A stretch of 64,000 nucleotides of DNA from Altererythrobacter aquiaggeris. GTDB lineage: Bacteria > Pseudomonadota > Alphaproteobacteria > Sphingomonadales > Sphingomonadaceae. The DNA lies in the NCBI RefSeq assembly GCF_037154015.1, contig NZ_JBANRL010000001.1:1674001-1738000 (forward strand). The letters are read 5' to 3'. Of the stretch, positions 9,071 to 18,734 are shown in pieces; position 1 is the stretch's first letter, and every line of letters starts with the position of its first letter. The notes below the pieces were generated by a model. That model made no database searches. It saw nothing but the letters and a program-made list of their open reading frames with translations, and had not been told where the DNA came from. Made by a program: the position numbers and the translations under genes.

Positions 9071-9091
9071 CCACTCAGCGTTGGTGGCAGG

Positions 9092-11590
9092 TCAGAAGCG
9101 GAAGGTCGCCTCTGCCCCGAAGGTCCGCCCCCTGCGCAGCGCGCCGAAGAAGGCACGCGGGAACGAGCGGTCGCGCGAGGTCTGGAAGCCGATCGTCGCC
9201 GGGTTGGCGGGCTGCGCCGCCGACACGCCGATGCCGTGGCGCAGGTCGAACCAGCGCGTAGCGAGCGGGATCGAATCCTCGTCGGTCAGGTTGCGCCCGA
9301 ACACCGCCAGCTCAACCGCGCCGAAGGTGACCCCGAGCCGCGCATTGAGCAAGAAGGTATCGCCGGTTTCGGCCAGATTGTGCACCTGGATGAATTTCGA
9401 CGCTTCGTAGCTGCCGTTGAGATTGGCGAAGAATTCCGAATTCTCGCCGATCGAATCGCGGAAGTCGATCGCGCCATTGGCCTGCCAGGGCGAACCGAGC
9501 GGCAGGCGATTGCCTTCGATCGAGCACAAGGCCAACTCCTGCGGCAGCGGGTTGATCGCGTTCGAGATCAGGAACCCGCCCGAATTGAGCGTGTACTGGA
9601 AATCGTCGCAACCGCTGGTGAAGCGGGCATCGGTGTAGGCGAGGCCCGCATTGAGCGTCAGTTGCGGGATCGGCCGCGCGGTCAGCTCGAACTCGAAACC
9701 CTTGACCTCGGCATCACCCTGGTTGGTCGCGACCGAAGTCAGCGCCCCGCCGCCGACGGGCAGCGCGGTGGTGAGCTGCACATTGGCGATCTCGTTGTAA
9801 TAGGCCGAGGCATTCACTTGCAGTTTGCCGTCCGCAAGCGTCTGCTTGAACCCGATCTCCCCGCCCTTGAGCGTTTCGGAGCTATAGTCCGGTCGCCCGA
9901 TCGAGATGCCCGCCGAACCGTTGGTACCGCCCGGCTTGTTGCCCTCGGTGTAGATCGCATAGATCAGCGTATCCGGGGTTGGCTGCCAGTCAACCGTCAC
10001 ACGCGGCACGAAGTCCTTCTCGGTCTCGCTCCTGAACACCGTCGCGCCGGTGGCAGAGAATTCGGTGCGGGTCTTTCGTTCGACCAGGTAACGCCCCTCG
10101 ACGCCGATCGTGATCGTGTCGACCGGATCAAATTCGACCCGGCCGAAGACGGACGAGTTGGTGATCGTTTCCTCGTCCGACCCGGCACCGCCATACGGCA
10201 CGCCATCCACGCCGCTGGCGAAATTGACGTCGCGATCCTGGATCTTGAAGTCATACATATAGGCGCCGATCAGGCCGCGAATGGGCCGGTCCTGCGGCGA
10301 ATACAGCCTCAGATCGGCGCTGACATCTTCCGAGCGACTGCGGTGTGTGTTGGTGAAGGCCGGCAGGTCGGTCGCCAGGTTGGGCGGCGCGCCGAAGCGG
10401 CTGTTGAAGAACACGAAGGCATCGCTGTGGTCGGAATCGGTGCCGGTCCGCGCCAGTTCGTTGCGATAGGCAAAGATGCCGCTGGCGGTCCAGCCGTCGT
10501 CGCCGAGATCGGCGTCGAAACCCGACGATACGAACCAACGCGACTTGTAGTAGCCGTCGATCGGCGTGCCATCGAGCACCGTCGGCGTCAAAGCGCCGTT
10601 GGCGGTGGCGCGGAACAGCACCGACGTCGGATCGTTGTTGAGCGCCACGGTGCCCGGCTTGATCACACCGCAGAAATACTGGTTATTGTTGGTCGAGGTG
10701 CGCGTCACCGGCCAGTAGGGGAACACAAAGCTGCTGGTGCGGAACGCCGCGCTGCGGAATCCCGGTTTGCAATTGTTCTGGTCCGCCCCTTGCAGGAACA
10801 GCGCAGGCGTGCCGTCGTCCTGCTCCTCATAGGAGATACGGGTCCGCCAACGGAAGCTGTCCCCCGGCGTGATATAGATCGTCGCCGCAACATTGGTGCT
10901 TTCTTCCTGGCCGACTTTCGCGCCGGTCAGCGAGTTGCGGAACTCACCGCCATACTCATAATAGCGCCCGTCGACCCGCGCGGCGATGGTGCCGGGGACG
11001 ATCGGGATGTCGATGCTGCCCGAAATCATGTATTCGTCATGCTCGGCTGCGCGCGCGCGGAGCACGCCGGTGAACTCGTCTCCCGGTGTCTTCGTGATGA
11101 AGTTGATCGCACCCGAATAGGTGTTGCGCCCGTAGAGCGCGGACTGCGAGCCCTTGACGATTTCGACCCGCTCGAGCGTATCGAAATTGAGGCTCTGCAC
11201 ATCGCCGCGGAACAGCGCGCCGTCGATGAACACCGCAACGCCCGATTCGACCCCGAACTGGACGCCCGCAAGCACGTTGCCGAGGCCGCGGATGACCGGG
11301 CGGTCGGTATCGCGCCCGAAGGCCTGGCTGAATGACAGGCCCGGTGTCTGGTTACCGATATCGGCGATATCGTTGAGGCCCCGCTGTTCCAGCGTGTCGC
11401 CCGAGAAAGCGGTGACCGCCACCGGGGCATCGTTGATCGATTCCTCGGTCTTGCGGGCCGTGACGACGATTACCGGGATGCCGCCGGCTGCCTCCCCGCC
11501 CTCGTTTTCGACTTCGGAATCCTGCGCGGACACGGCTGCCGGTGTCAGCAGCGTTGCTGCCAGCAAGGCTGAACGGAATACGGACTTCAT
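9092..11590 (-). CDS. TonB-dependent outer-membrane receptor
   Basis: 832 residues from ATG 11590 with ribosome site GGGAGATC. Signal peptide 1-~23 (FRSALLAATLLTPAAVSAQ), then a TonB-box-like IPVIVVTARKTEES, plug domain (APVAVTAFSGDTLEQRG, RGLGNV, SALYGRNTYSGAINF) and a long beta-barrel ending in a phenylalanine (FGAEATFRF). Such receptors carry bulky or scarce substrates across the outer membrane using TonB energy. It is transcribed alone from its own pair of operators at 11640-11668. With the second receptor at 12551 it is the probable entry point for the compound degraded by this island. Confidence 0.93.
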   Translation of the reverse strand: MKSVFRSALLAATLLTPAAVSAQDSEVENEGGEAAGGIPVIVVTARKTEESINDAPVAVTAFSGDTLEQRGLNDIADIGNQTPGLSFSQAFGRDTDRPVIRGLGNVLAGVQFGVESGVAVFIDGALFRGDVQSLNFDTLERVEIVKGSQSALYGRNTYSGAINFITKTPGDEFTGVLRARAAEHDEYMISGSIDIPIVPGTIAARVDGRYYEYGGEFRNSLTGAKVGQEESTNVAATIYITPGDSFRWRTRISYEEQDDGTPALFLQGADQNNCKPGFRSAAFRTSSFVFPYWPVTRTSTNNNQYFCGVIKPGTVALNNDPTSVLFRATANGALTPTVLDGTPIDGYYKSRWFVSSGFDADLGDDGWTASGIFAYRNELARTGTDSDHSDAFVFFNSRFGAPPNLATDLPAFTNTHRSRSEDVSADLRLYSPQDRPIRGLIGAYMYDFKIQDRDVNFASGVDGVPYGGAGSDEETITNSSVFGRVEFDPVDTITIGVEGRYLVERKTRTEFSATGATVFRSETEKDFVPRVTVDWQPTPDTLIYAIYTEGNKPGGTNGSAGISIGRPDYSSETLKGGEIGFKQTLADGKLQVNASAYYNEIANVQLTTALPVGGGALTSVATNQGDAEVKGFEFELTARPIPQLTLNAGLAYTDARFTSGCDDFQYTLNSGGFLISNAINPLPQELALCSIEGNRLPLGSPWQANGAIDFRDSIGENSEFFANLNGSYEASKFIQVHNLAETGDTFLLNARLGVTFGAVELAVFGRNLTDEDSIPLATRWFDLRHGIGVSAAQPANPATIGFQTSRDRSFPRAFFGALRRGRTFGAEATFRF

Positions 11591-11639
11591 TGTGATCTCC
11601 CTCCCACCGCGGCTTAGACCGCTCACACGGTAAATTCAC

Positions 11640-11668
11640 TTGTCCGGACAAATTTGTCCAGACAAATT
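11640..11668. promoter_or_regulatory. Two overlapping palindromic operators (copies 3 and 4)
   Basis: TTGTCCGGACAA at 11640-11651 shares its right arm with AATTTGTCCAGACAAATT at 11651-11668 (one mismatch at the centre). Centres are 14 bp apart, the closest spacing in the window. The pair begins 49 bp before the ATG of the TonB receptor at 11590. Confidence 0.85.
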
Positions 11669-11703
11669 TATCAGTAGCAGTGGAAAAAGCCCTTTCCGTA
11701 GCG

Positions 11704-12378
11704 TCAGTGCAACGGTTTGACGTTGCCAAAGAATGCCGTGACCAGCAGCAGAGCATAGACGATCCACACCCAGATACGCGTCCGGTTCATGGTCTTGAGC
11801 AAAGGGAGCTCGGTTTCGTCGCTCGACCCCCTTTCCAGCACGGCTCCCAGTTGCGCCCCCACCGGTTTGAAGGTCACATCGATCATGATCGCCGCAACGA
11901 AGATTAGACCGAACCCCAGCGCCTTGAGCGCAAGCCAGTCGGGTGCCAGCGGCGCGTCGAGCAACAGGCTCTGGCCGCCCAGCCACAGGTAGAAGCCGCC
12001 AACGATCCAGCGTAGCCATCCTTCGATCCTGCGGTTGCGCGCTGCCCGCGGGGTCTGGTCATGCCAATGCGCATCCCAGACCAGCCACAACCAGAACGCA
12101 CCGATAAGCCATGCGGCGACCAGCAGGGGCGTCGGGACATCCCACCAGTTGCCGGTGTCGACCACGCTCAGCGACAGAGGCACCATCAGGGCCCAGGCGC
12201 TGCGCGGGGTCATGTCGACCAACACCAGTAGTTTAAGCAGTGCGATCCGCTGGTCGAGCGAGTATTGGCTGCGCTTGCGAAAGTGCTGGCCAAGAAGGAA
12301 GACACCGACGTCGGCACCCAGCCACAGGACAAAGAGCAGCAGGTGCGAGAACACCAGCACCTGATAGACCTCAACCAT
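11704..12378 (-). CDS. Multipass membrane protein, PuuD (urate oxidase N-terminal)/CopD-like
   Basis: 224 residues with about six membrane segments. The first segment has a histidine followed by a WLGADVGVF motif (SHLLLFVLWLGADVG), which resembles the His-containing first helix of the membrane domain of PuuD-type urate oxidases and CopD-like proteins; the C-terminus ends FFGNVKPLH. It is clearly a paralogue of the protein at 38949-39641 (same WLG..GVF motif, same GxVKP ending). Neither carries a cytochrome c domain, but a separate cytochrome c gene occurs in the island. Possible role: heme-binding quinone- or cytochrome-linked oxidation. The family call is tentative. Confidence 0.6.
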   Translation of the reverse strand: MVEVYQVLVFSHLLLFVLWLGADVGVFLLGQHFRKRSQYSLDQRIALLKLLVLVDMTPRSAWALMVPLSLSVVDTGNWWDVPTPLLVAAWLIGAFWLWLVWDAHWHDQTPRAARNRRIEGWLRWIVGGFYLWLGGQSLLLDAPLAPDWLALKALGFGLIFVAAIMIDVTFKPVGAQLGAVLERGSSDETELPLLKTMNRTRIWVWIVYALLLVTAFFGNVKPLH

Positions 12379-12422
12379 ATTCGAACCCTCTCATGCGGCT
12401 TGGCGATGCATCTGATCGATAA

Positions 12423-12434
12423 TTGTCCGGACAA
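12423..12434. promoter_or_regulatory. Palindromic operator, copy 5
   Basis: TTGTCCGGACAA, perfect 12-bp core, 44 bp upstream of the membrane-protein start at 12378. The arms are shorter than in copy 6. Confidence 0.82.
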
Positions 12435-12462
12435 CTAGGGCAATATTGCTTGACAAGCCAGA

Positions 12463-12480
12463 AATTTGTCCGGACAAATT
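12463..12480. promoter_or_regulatory. Palindromic operator, copy 6, with adjacent -35
   Basis: Perfect 18-bp palindrome (AATTTGTCC/GGACAAATT). A TTGACA hexamer lies at 12450-12455, so the site covers the spacer and -10 of a rightward promoter for the TonB-receptor operon at 12551. Centre is 43 bp from copy 5, close to the 39-bp spacing of copies 1 and 2. Confidence 0.85.
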
Positions 12481-12550
12481 CCCGGCCTCTGGATGATCCG
12501 GGCTAAGCCGACCGGTCCCAGCATCCGATTCAAGTCGTGGGAGACGTCCG

Positions 12551-14815
12551 ATGAATCCATACCGCCGCTTTCGTACCCCCTTGCTGCTGTCGGCCGCGGG
12601 TGCTGCATTGAGTGCAACCCCTGCCCTTGCCCAGGACGCCGACCAAAGCGCGACCGATCAGGCCGTTGCCGATGCCGGAGCGGAGGATGGCATCATCATC
12701 GTCACGGCACAGCGCCGCGCGCAGGACTTGCAGGATGTGCCGGCCGCGGTGACCGCGCTTACAGGCGCGGCGCTCGAAAACCGCCAGATTGCAGACACCA
12801 ACGATCTTCAGAACCAGATCCCGAACGTCGTCATCTCGACCGGGACCGGGACGGCGAATTCCGCGCGCATCTATTTCCGCGGCGTCGGCGAAGACGAATC
12901 GCGCGGCGCGATCGACCCCGCGGTCGGCATCTATATCGACAACGTCTATCTAGGTCGTACCGTTGGGTCTCTGGTCGATCTGGTCGATATCGAGCAGGTC
13001 GAAGTCCTGCGCGGACCCCAAGGCACACTCTACGGACGCAACACCAATGGCGGTGCAATCAAGATCAGCTCGGTCCGCCCCCAGCTTGGCGAGACCTCGA
13101 TCTCGGGCGAAGTTGGATACGCAAATTACGACCGTATCTCGGCCAAGGCGAGCGTCAATGTCTCCCCCTGGGATACAGGCGCGCTGCGCCTTTCCGGCCT
13201 CTATCGTCAGCGCGAAGGTTATTTCGAGCTCAATCCCAACGGGGACTTTGCCAACCTTGCCGGAACGACTGTCGGGGACGAGAAGGTCTTTGCCCTCCGT
13301 GGCAGCCTCTATGGCGAGCTTTCCGATCAATGGAGCTTCCTCGCCATCGTGGACTATACCAAGGACAAGTCCGATCCGGTCCCGAGTTCGATCATTGCGG
13401 AAAGCGATAACGCAGGCGTCGTCACCGACAGGGATGGCGATATTTTCACGATCGAACCTGCACCGGGTGCGACCTGCTCTTCCGCGACACCCGCGACCTT
13501 CCTCGGTGTCGGTTGCTTCAGCGATTTCAATAGCAAGGTCGACGCCTTCGGGGTCAGCTACCAGCTGACCGGTGAATACGACACTTTCACCATCTCATCG
13601 ACCACTGCCTTCCGCACGCTGAAGGACGATTTGTCGACCCACATCTCGTTTCCGTACTTCCAGAACACCGACCAGAACCAGTTCAGCCAGGAACTGCTAC
13701 TTAACACCAACTTTGGTGCGGTCGATCTGACCGCGGGTGCGTTCTACTATACCGAAGATGCGGAGCTTGCCTTCACCTTCATCCTGCCGGTAACCAACAA
13801 TGTCGACACCGAAAGCTTTTCACTCTTCGGGCAGGCCGCTGTGGAGATCGGCGCATTGACGCTGACGGGTGGGTTGCGCTGGACGGACGAGAGCCGTGAC
13901 TTCGTTGGAACCTCGGTGGTCATCCCGGAAGTGGTGGACTCTGTTTCGACGGACAACATCACCTGGACCGCAAAGGCCGATTACGAGATCACGCCCGACA
14001 TCCTCGTCTATGCGACCTACGCCACGGGGTTCAAATCACCGGGCTTCTCGTCGGACTGCTTCTCGCCGACGGGATGTTTCCTGAGCGTCGACGAGGAGGA
14101 ACTCGACAGTATCGAGGCGGGTCTTCGCACCCAGTTTATGGACGGGCGCGCCACGTTCAACGCAACATATTTCTACAACGACTACACCAACCTCCAGATC
14201 AGCGCGACAACCGGTGGCGGTGTCTTCACCCGTTCCAACGCGGGCGAGGCGCGGATCCAGGGTGTCGAACTAGAGTTCGGCCTGCGTCCCGTTGCGGGTC
14301 TCGACATTTATGGCAATGCGAGCTGGCTCGATGCGGAGTATCGCAATCTGAGCCCGCTACAGGCAGGCACGCTCAGCAACTCGAACATCACTTCGGGCAC
14401 GGCAGGCCCGGCCTGTACGAATGTCACAGCGACAGGTCCCTCCGCCCAGTTCGATCAACAGGTCGTCGATTGCGCGCTCGGCCTCGAGCTCAAGAACGCT
14501 CCCGAGTGGAAGGGGCTGCTGGGTTTCAACTATGCATTCCCGGTCGGTTCCGGAGAGGTCTTCTTCGGTGGCGATGCGGCCTATGAAGCGGACAGCTTCG
14601 CACTGGTCGCCAACAATCCCGGATCGCTGGTGGAACCAGGTTTCCGTCTCGACGCCCGGATTGGTTGGCGCGCCGACGACGAGCGCTGGAAAGTCACCGT
14701 ATGGGGCAAGAACCTGACCGACCGCGAGTATTTCCGCGCCACGACGTCGGTCAACCAAATCTATGCCGCGCCCCCGCTGACCTTTGGGATCGATGTTGGC
14801 TTCCGGTTTGACTGA
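12551..14815 (+). CDS. TonB-dependent outer-membrane receptor
   Basis: 754 residues. Signal peptide 1-~27 ending ATPALAQ; TonB-box-like IIIVTAQRRAQDLQD; plug domain with DVPAAVTALTGAALENRQ, FRGVGEDES, GIYIDNVYLGR and RGPQGTLYGRNTNGGAI; a 22-strand type barrel follows and ends GIDVGFRFD. The plug resembles the large group of sphingomonad receptors that import aromatic, terpenoid or other low-solubility compounds rather than siderophores, but assignment by eye is not reliable. First gene of a six-gene rightward operon (receptor, VOC, MFS, FAD oxidase, nitrilase-like, hypothetical) preceded by operators 5 and 6. Confidence 0.93.
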   Translation: MNPYRRFRTPLLLSAAGAALSATPALAQDADQSATDQAVADAGAEDGIIIVTAQRRAQDLQDVPAAVTALTGAALENRQIADTNDLQNQIPNVVISTGTGTANSARIYFRGVGEDESRGAIDPAVGIYIDNVYLGRTVGSLVDLVDIEQVEVLRGPQGTLYGRNTNGGAIKISSVRPQLGETSISGEVGYANYDRISAKASVNVSPWDTGALRLSGLYRQREGYFELNPNGDFANLAGTTVGDEKVFALRGSLYGELSDQWSFLAIVDYTKDKSDPVPSSIIAESDNAGVVTDRDGDIFTIEPAPGATCSSATPATFLGVGCFSDFNSKVDAFGVSYQLTGEYDTFTISSTTAFRTLKDDLSTHISFPYFQNTDQNQFSQELLLNTNFGAVDLTAGAFYYTEDAELAFTFILPVTNNVDTESFSLFGQAAVEIGALTLTGGLRWTDESRDFVGTSVVIPEVVDSVSTDNITWTAKADYEITPDILVYATYATGFKSPGFSSDCFSPTGCFLSVDEEELDSIEAGLRTQFMDGRATFNATYFYNDYTNLQISATTGGGVFTRSNAGEARIQGVELEFGLRPVAGLDIYGNASWLDAEYRNLSPLQAGTLSNSNITSGTAGPACTNVTATGPSAQFDQQVVDCALGLELKNAPEWKGLLGFNYAFPVGSGEVFFGGDAAYEADSFALVANNPGSLVEPGFRLDARIGWRADDERWKVTVWGKNLTDREYFRATTSVNQIYAAPPLTFGIDVGFRFD

Positions 14816-15860
14816 ACTATCCAGGACCCTCTCTGAGGCCGGCCGTTGCATCTTCGCAGCGGTCGGCCTTTTCCTCGTCTGCCCAGCCATTGCGGGCGAG
14901 GCGCAGGATCATGGGGTAGTGCCTTGGACCGAGACAGTGGTTTCGGTCGCCGAATTCGAGCCTGCGACTGCCGTTTTGCGCCATGCTGGAGGTTGGCGAT
15001 TGGTGCAGTCCGGGCAAGCCTCCGCGAGCGAACTCGCCTACTGGCAGCTCACACGCGAGGCCAAGGCGGACTTCGAGAGGTGGTGCGCTCCCCGGGCCGA
15101 TACGGGCTGCATTCGCTTCATCCGCTTCGCGAATGTGGAGCAGGAACCGATCAGGCCTGCCGCACGGGCATGGGACACGGGCGGCATCTATTCGATCATG
15201 GTCCGCAGCGACGATGTCCCGGCCCTTTATAAGGAAGCGCTCGAGCTTGGCTGGTGGGCTGAAAGCCCGCCGATCCGCTTCCAATTCGGGTCTTCGGACC
15301 TGCGCAATGTCGTCCTCACGGGACCGCACGGCATTCACATTGCCGCCTACGAACGGATCTCCCCCGATTTCACTGCCTTCCCGGTCGGCAGGATCAGCGA
15401 GGCTTTCAACGCCATGCGCATGGTCCGAGACCGCGAGACCGCCAGAGATTTCTATGCCGAGAAATTAGGCTTCGAGCTTCTCTTCGATAGCGCTAACGAA
15501 CCCGACCAGCCCGCCTTCTCGAACCTGTCCATTCCCCTGAACCTCACTCCAACCGTAAAGCGCGCTGCTGCAGCGCTCCAGCCCGTGGCCGGGGAAACCG
15601 GGCGTGTCGAAGTCATGCAAATCGAAGGCTTTACAGGGCGCGACCATTCGGCGCGAGCAAACCCTCCAAACCTCGGAATACTTTCGGTTCGATATCCCGT
15701 CCGCGATCTTGCGGGCTACCGCGCGACATTGACCGCAAAAGGCGTTGCCATCGCCTACGAAGCAGACACTGCTGCTATCTCAGGGATCGGTGAAGTGGCC
15801 ATCTTCGCCGTACGCGATCCGGACGGCAACCTGACGGAGTTCTATGAATATGTCGACTGA
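14793..15860 (+). CDS. Exported protein with two VOC (glyoxalase/dioxygenase-fold) domains
   Basis: 355 residues from the ATG at 14793, which overlaps the receptor gene by 23 bp; a TTG at 14784 or 14808 is also possible. A hydrophobic leader (FAAVGLFLVCPAIAGEA) suggests export. Two VOC modules follow: ~residues 120-200 (GGIYSIMVRSDDVPALYKEA) and ~205-355 (AFNAMRMVRDRETARDFYAEKLGFELLF ... DPDGNLTEFYEYVD). The second ends with the Glu metal ligand of the family. VOC proteins include ring-cleavage dioxygenases, epimerases and binding proteins; an exported two-domain form is uncommon. The MFS gene begins before its stop. Confidence 0.78.
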   Translation: MLASGLTELSRTLSEAGRCIFAAVGLFLVCPAIAGEAQDHGVVPWTETVVSVAEFEPATAVLRHAGGWRLVQSGQASASELAYWQLTREAKADFERWCAPRADTGCIRFIRFANVEQEPIRPAARAWDTGGIYSIMVRSDDVPALYKEALELGWWAESPPIRFQFGSSDLRNVVLTGPHGIHIAAYERISPDFTAFPVGRISEAFNAMRMVRDRETARDFYAEKLGFELLFDSANEPDQPAFSNLSIPLNLTPTVKRAAAALQPVAGETGRVEVMQIEGFTGRDHSARANPPNLGILSVRYPVRDLAGYRATLTAKGVAIAYEADTAAISGIGEVAIFAVRDPDGNLTEFYEYVD

Positions 15861-17160
15861 CGTTTCGGAGCCGACATCGCGGCAGCGCGGCGAGTTCTCA
15901 CTCGGCTGGAAAGTCCTCATCGTCTCTGTGCTCGGGGTCGCCTTCGGTGCCTCACCCATCCCATTCAATGTCATCGGCTTTACCGTCGATCCGCTGATGA
16001 ACGAGTTCGGCTGGTCGCGCACTCAAATCCTCGTCCCGATCACAATCTTCGGCGTCATTGCATCGCTGCTGGCCCCGGCTTTCGGCTGGATGGCCGATCG
16101 CTATGGCGTGCGCCGCGTCGCATTGCTTTCCCTCGCAGCTTTCGGGGCCGCCTTTGCGGCGATCGCGCTCACTCCCAAGACGAATGCCGCATCGACCCTC
16201 TACATCTATTACGGCCTGTGGGTGCTGATCGGCCTGGTGGGCATCGGATCGACGCCCGTGACGTGGAGCCGGGCTGTCAACATGTGGTTCTTCCGCCGCA
16301 AAGGGCTCGCCTTGGGCATCTTGCTGATGGGCACCAGCATCGCGGCGATGATAGTACCGCAGATCGCCGAGTGGGCCATCGCCAATTACGGCTGGCGCGC
16401 GATGTTCGCGATCGTCGCGGGCCTGCCGCTGCTGGTTGCGCTGCCCCTGGGCTTCCTGTTCTTCCGCGAGCCATTGCCCGAAGAACGTCCCGCCGAAATG
16501 AAGCGGGACGGTGGCAAGCTTACCGGGGTGACGCTGGGCGCCGCCTTGCGGGACTATCGTTTCTGGCTGATCTGGCTTTCGATCCTGATCATCGCCCTCG
16601 CATTCGGCGGGGCGTTCATCAACATGGTTCCGATCCTCGGCGATCACGCCATCGATTCCGCAACGGCGGCCAATGTCATGACCATTTTGGGCCTCGGGAT
16701 ACTGTCGGGGCGGATCATTACCGGGCTGCTGCTCGATCGGTACTGGGCGGGCTTTGTCGCTTTTCCCCTTCTCTGCCTGCCAGCCATATCCAGCTACCTG
16801 CTGCTCGGCACCGACACGGCTTTCCTGCCGGTGGCCATTGGCGGATTCCTCTTGGGCTTTGCTGCGGGAGCGGAAAGCGACCTGATCGCTTACCTCGCAA
16901 GCCGCTATTTCGGCATGCTTCACTATGGCAAGATTTACGGCATGCTTTACATGCCATTCGGGCTTGCCAGCGCAGCTTCGCCGCTGGTCTATGCCTTCGT
17001 CCGTGACACGTACGGAACATACGATCCAATCCTGACCGTAGCGATCTTCATGTATGTCGTGGGAGGAGGATTACTCCTCTTCCTCGGTCGATATCCAGAG
17101 AATTTCCCCGCCAGCGACGACGCGGCCGAGCCGACACGAGCGTCGGCAGGGGCGGCCTGA
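15844..17160 (+). CDS. MFS transporter (monocarboxylate/oxalate-antiporter-like)
   Basis: 438 residues with 12 predicted membrane segments. The loop between helices 2 and 3 has the MFS signature GWMADRYGVRRV; helix 4 region has VTWSRAVNMWFFRRKGLALGI, which resembles the MCT/OFA carboxylate-carrier group (RxxxxWFxxxRGLAxGI). It probably moves a carboxylate product or the compound itself across the inner membrane. Start overlaps the VOC gene by 17 bp; the stop overlaps the next ATG by one base. Confidence 0.88.
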   Translation: MNMSTDVSEPTSRQRGEFSLGWKVLIVSVLGVAFGASPIPFNVIGFTVDPLMNEFGWSRTQILVPITIFGVIASLLAPAFGWMADRYGVRRVALLSLAAFGAAFAAIALTPKTNAASTLYIYYGLWVLIGLVGIGSTPVTWSRAVNMWFFRRKGLALGILLMGTSIAAMIVPQIAEWAIANYGWRAMFAIVAGLPLLVALPLGFLFFREPLPEERPAEMKRDGGKLTGVTLGAALRDYRFWLIWLSILIIALAFGGAFINMVPILGDHAIDSATAANVMTILGLGILSGRIITGLLLDRYWAGFVAFPLLCLPAISSYLLLGTDTAFLPVAIGGFLLGFAAGAESDLIAYLASRYFGMLHYGKIYGMLYMPFGLASAASPLVYAFVRDTYGTYDPILTVAIFMYVVGGGLLLFLGRYPENFPASDDAAEPTRASAGAA

Positions 17161-18734
17161 TGGCGACTCTTGCCGAGAACTCGCTGCTCGGTACGCTCAG
17201 GGCGGCCGGCGCAGAGGTCCTGGACAGCGATGACGTTCTCGAGTTCTACGCCCACGACATCTATGGACGCGGAGCCGATCTCGCTGCGGTCGTCCGCCCG
17301 AGAGACAAGCACCAGCTTGCAGCGGCAGTGAAGGCCGCAACCGATGCAGGCCACCCTGTCGTGCCGCGCGGCGGAGGCATGAGCTATACCGGAGGCTATA
17401 CGCAAGACCTGCCGGGAGCGGTGCTGTTCGACCTGGCCCATATGAACAGCGTTCTCGAGGTTAACGATACCGACATGACGGTAACGGTCGAGGCAGGCTG
17501 CACCTGGGCGGGTTTGCGCGAGCGCCTTGCCCATCACAAGCTGCGCACACCGATGTGGGGCACGCTCTCGGGTCTCAAGGCAACTATCGGCGGCGGGATG
17601 AGCCAGAATGGCATCTTCTGGGGCACGGGCCGCCACGGCACCGCAGTGCAGAGCTGCAACAGCCTCGAAGTCGTTCTGGCAGACGGAACGCTCCTCAGGG
17701 TCGGGAAAGGCCATACCCGCCCTTACGGCCCGGACCTCACCGGGTTGTTTTTGGGCGACACCGGCGCTCTCGGCATCAAGGCCACCGTCACGCTCAAGCT
17801 GGTGCGCGAGGCGCTTTGCCATGGCTATGCCAGCTTCGCCTTCGACGAGGCAGATCAATGGTTCGCCGCAGCTACCGAGATCGAGCGACAGGGCATCGCG
17901 ACCGAGTGCTTCGGTTTCGACCCCTATCTCAATGCGATCCGGATGAAGCGGGACAGTCTTGCCGGGGATGCCAAGCAGCTGGTCGGGATGATGAAAAAGC
18001 AGGGCGGGATGCTGAAAGCACTGAAGGAAGGTGCTAAGGTCGTTGCCGCCGGGCGCAACTTCCTCAAGGACGCCAACTATTCGCTCCACGTGCTCGCGGA
18101 AGGCGATATCCAGGCTGCGGCCGATGCCCACATCGAAAGCGCAAGGAACATCGTGCTCCATTATGGCGGACGCGAGGTCGAGAATACGATCCCCAAGATA
18201 ATCCGCGCCAATCCCTTCGGTCCGCTCAATTCCATTCTGGGACCGGAGGGTGAGCGCTGGGCTCCCATCCACGGGCTTGTCCGCCATGGCCGCGCACGCG
18301 AATGTTTCGCCGCTTTCGAGAACCTCTTCGCTGAACACGCTTCCGAAATGGAGGAACTTGGCGTCCACTACGGGACCTTGATCGCCGCGGTCGGGGGTTC
18401 CGGAACGGTGATCGAGCCCTGCCTTTACTGGCCCGACGCGCGAAACGCCCTGATTGAGGACACGATAGAACCGGGCCACCTCAAGAAGGTCCCCAAACTC
18501 GAGGCGAACGAAGCTGCACGCGCACTTGCGGCCAGGCTGAAGAAGGCGATCGTCGACATCTTCTTTGCCCATGACGCCGCGCATTTCCAGATTGGGCGGA
18601 CCTATCGATATCGCGACAGTCTCGAACCGCGCGCAGATGCGCTGCTGCAGGCGATCAAGCGCGAGCTCGATCCACGAGGGTTGATGAACCCCGGCTCGCT
18701 TGGGCTTTCGCAGCAGGTCAGTCCAGAGAGATGA
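17160..18734 (+). CDS. FAD-binding (FAD_binding_4 / VAO-PCMH) oxidoreductase
   Basis: 524 residues. Residues ~38-215 are a PCMH-type FAD domain: AVVRPRDKHQLAAAVKAA, PRGGGMSYTGGYTQD and a later ATIGGGMSQNG motif; the C-terminus has the family ending ELDPRGLMNPGSLGLS. GlcD/vanillyl-alcohol-oxidase relatives oxidise hydroxy acids, benzylic alcohols or C-N bonds. No signal peptide, so cytoplasmic. It overlaps the MFS stop by one base and the nitrilase-like gene by 4 bp, so it should be made with them; its electron acceptor could be oxygen or a cytochrome. Specific substrate unknown. Confidence 0.88.
   Translation: MATLAENSLLGTLRAAGAEVLDSDDVLEFYAHDIYGRGADLAAVVRPRDKHQLAAAVKAATDAGHPVVPRGGGMSYTGGYTQDLPGAVLFDLAHMNSVLEVNDTDMTVTVEAGCTWAGLRERLAHHKLRTPMWGTLSGLKATIGGGMSQNGIFWGTGRHGTAVQSCNSLEVVLADGTLLRVGKGHTRPYGPDLTGLFLGDTGALGIKATVTLKLVREALCHGYASFAFDEADQWFAAATEIERQGIATECFGFDPYLNAIRMKRDSLAGDAKQLVGMMKKQGGMLKALKEGAKVVAAGRNFLKDANYSLHVLAEGDIQAAADAHIESARNIVLHYGGREVENTIPKIIRANPFGPLNSILGPEGERWAPIHGLVRHGRARECFAAFENLFAEHASEMEELGVHYGTLIAAVGGSGTVIEPCLYWPDARNALIEDTIEPGHLKKVPKLEANEAARALAARLKKAIVDIFFAHDAAHFQIGRTYRYRDSLEPRADALLQAIKRELDPRGLMNPGSLGLSQQVSPER

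Noticed and set aside
8639-11335. Very long plus-strand reading frame (898 codons) opposite the TonB receptor
   Set aside because: Arg/His-rich low-complexity translation, no domain, fully antisense to a clear receptor gene; high GC makes such shadow frames common.
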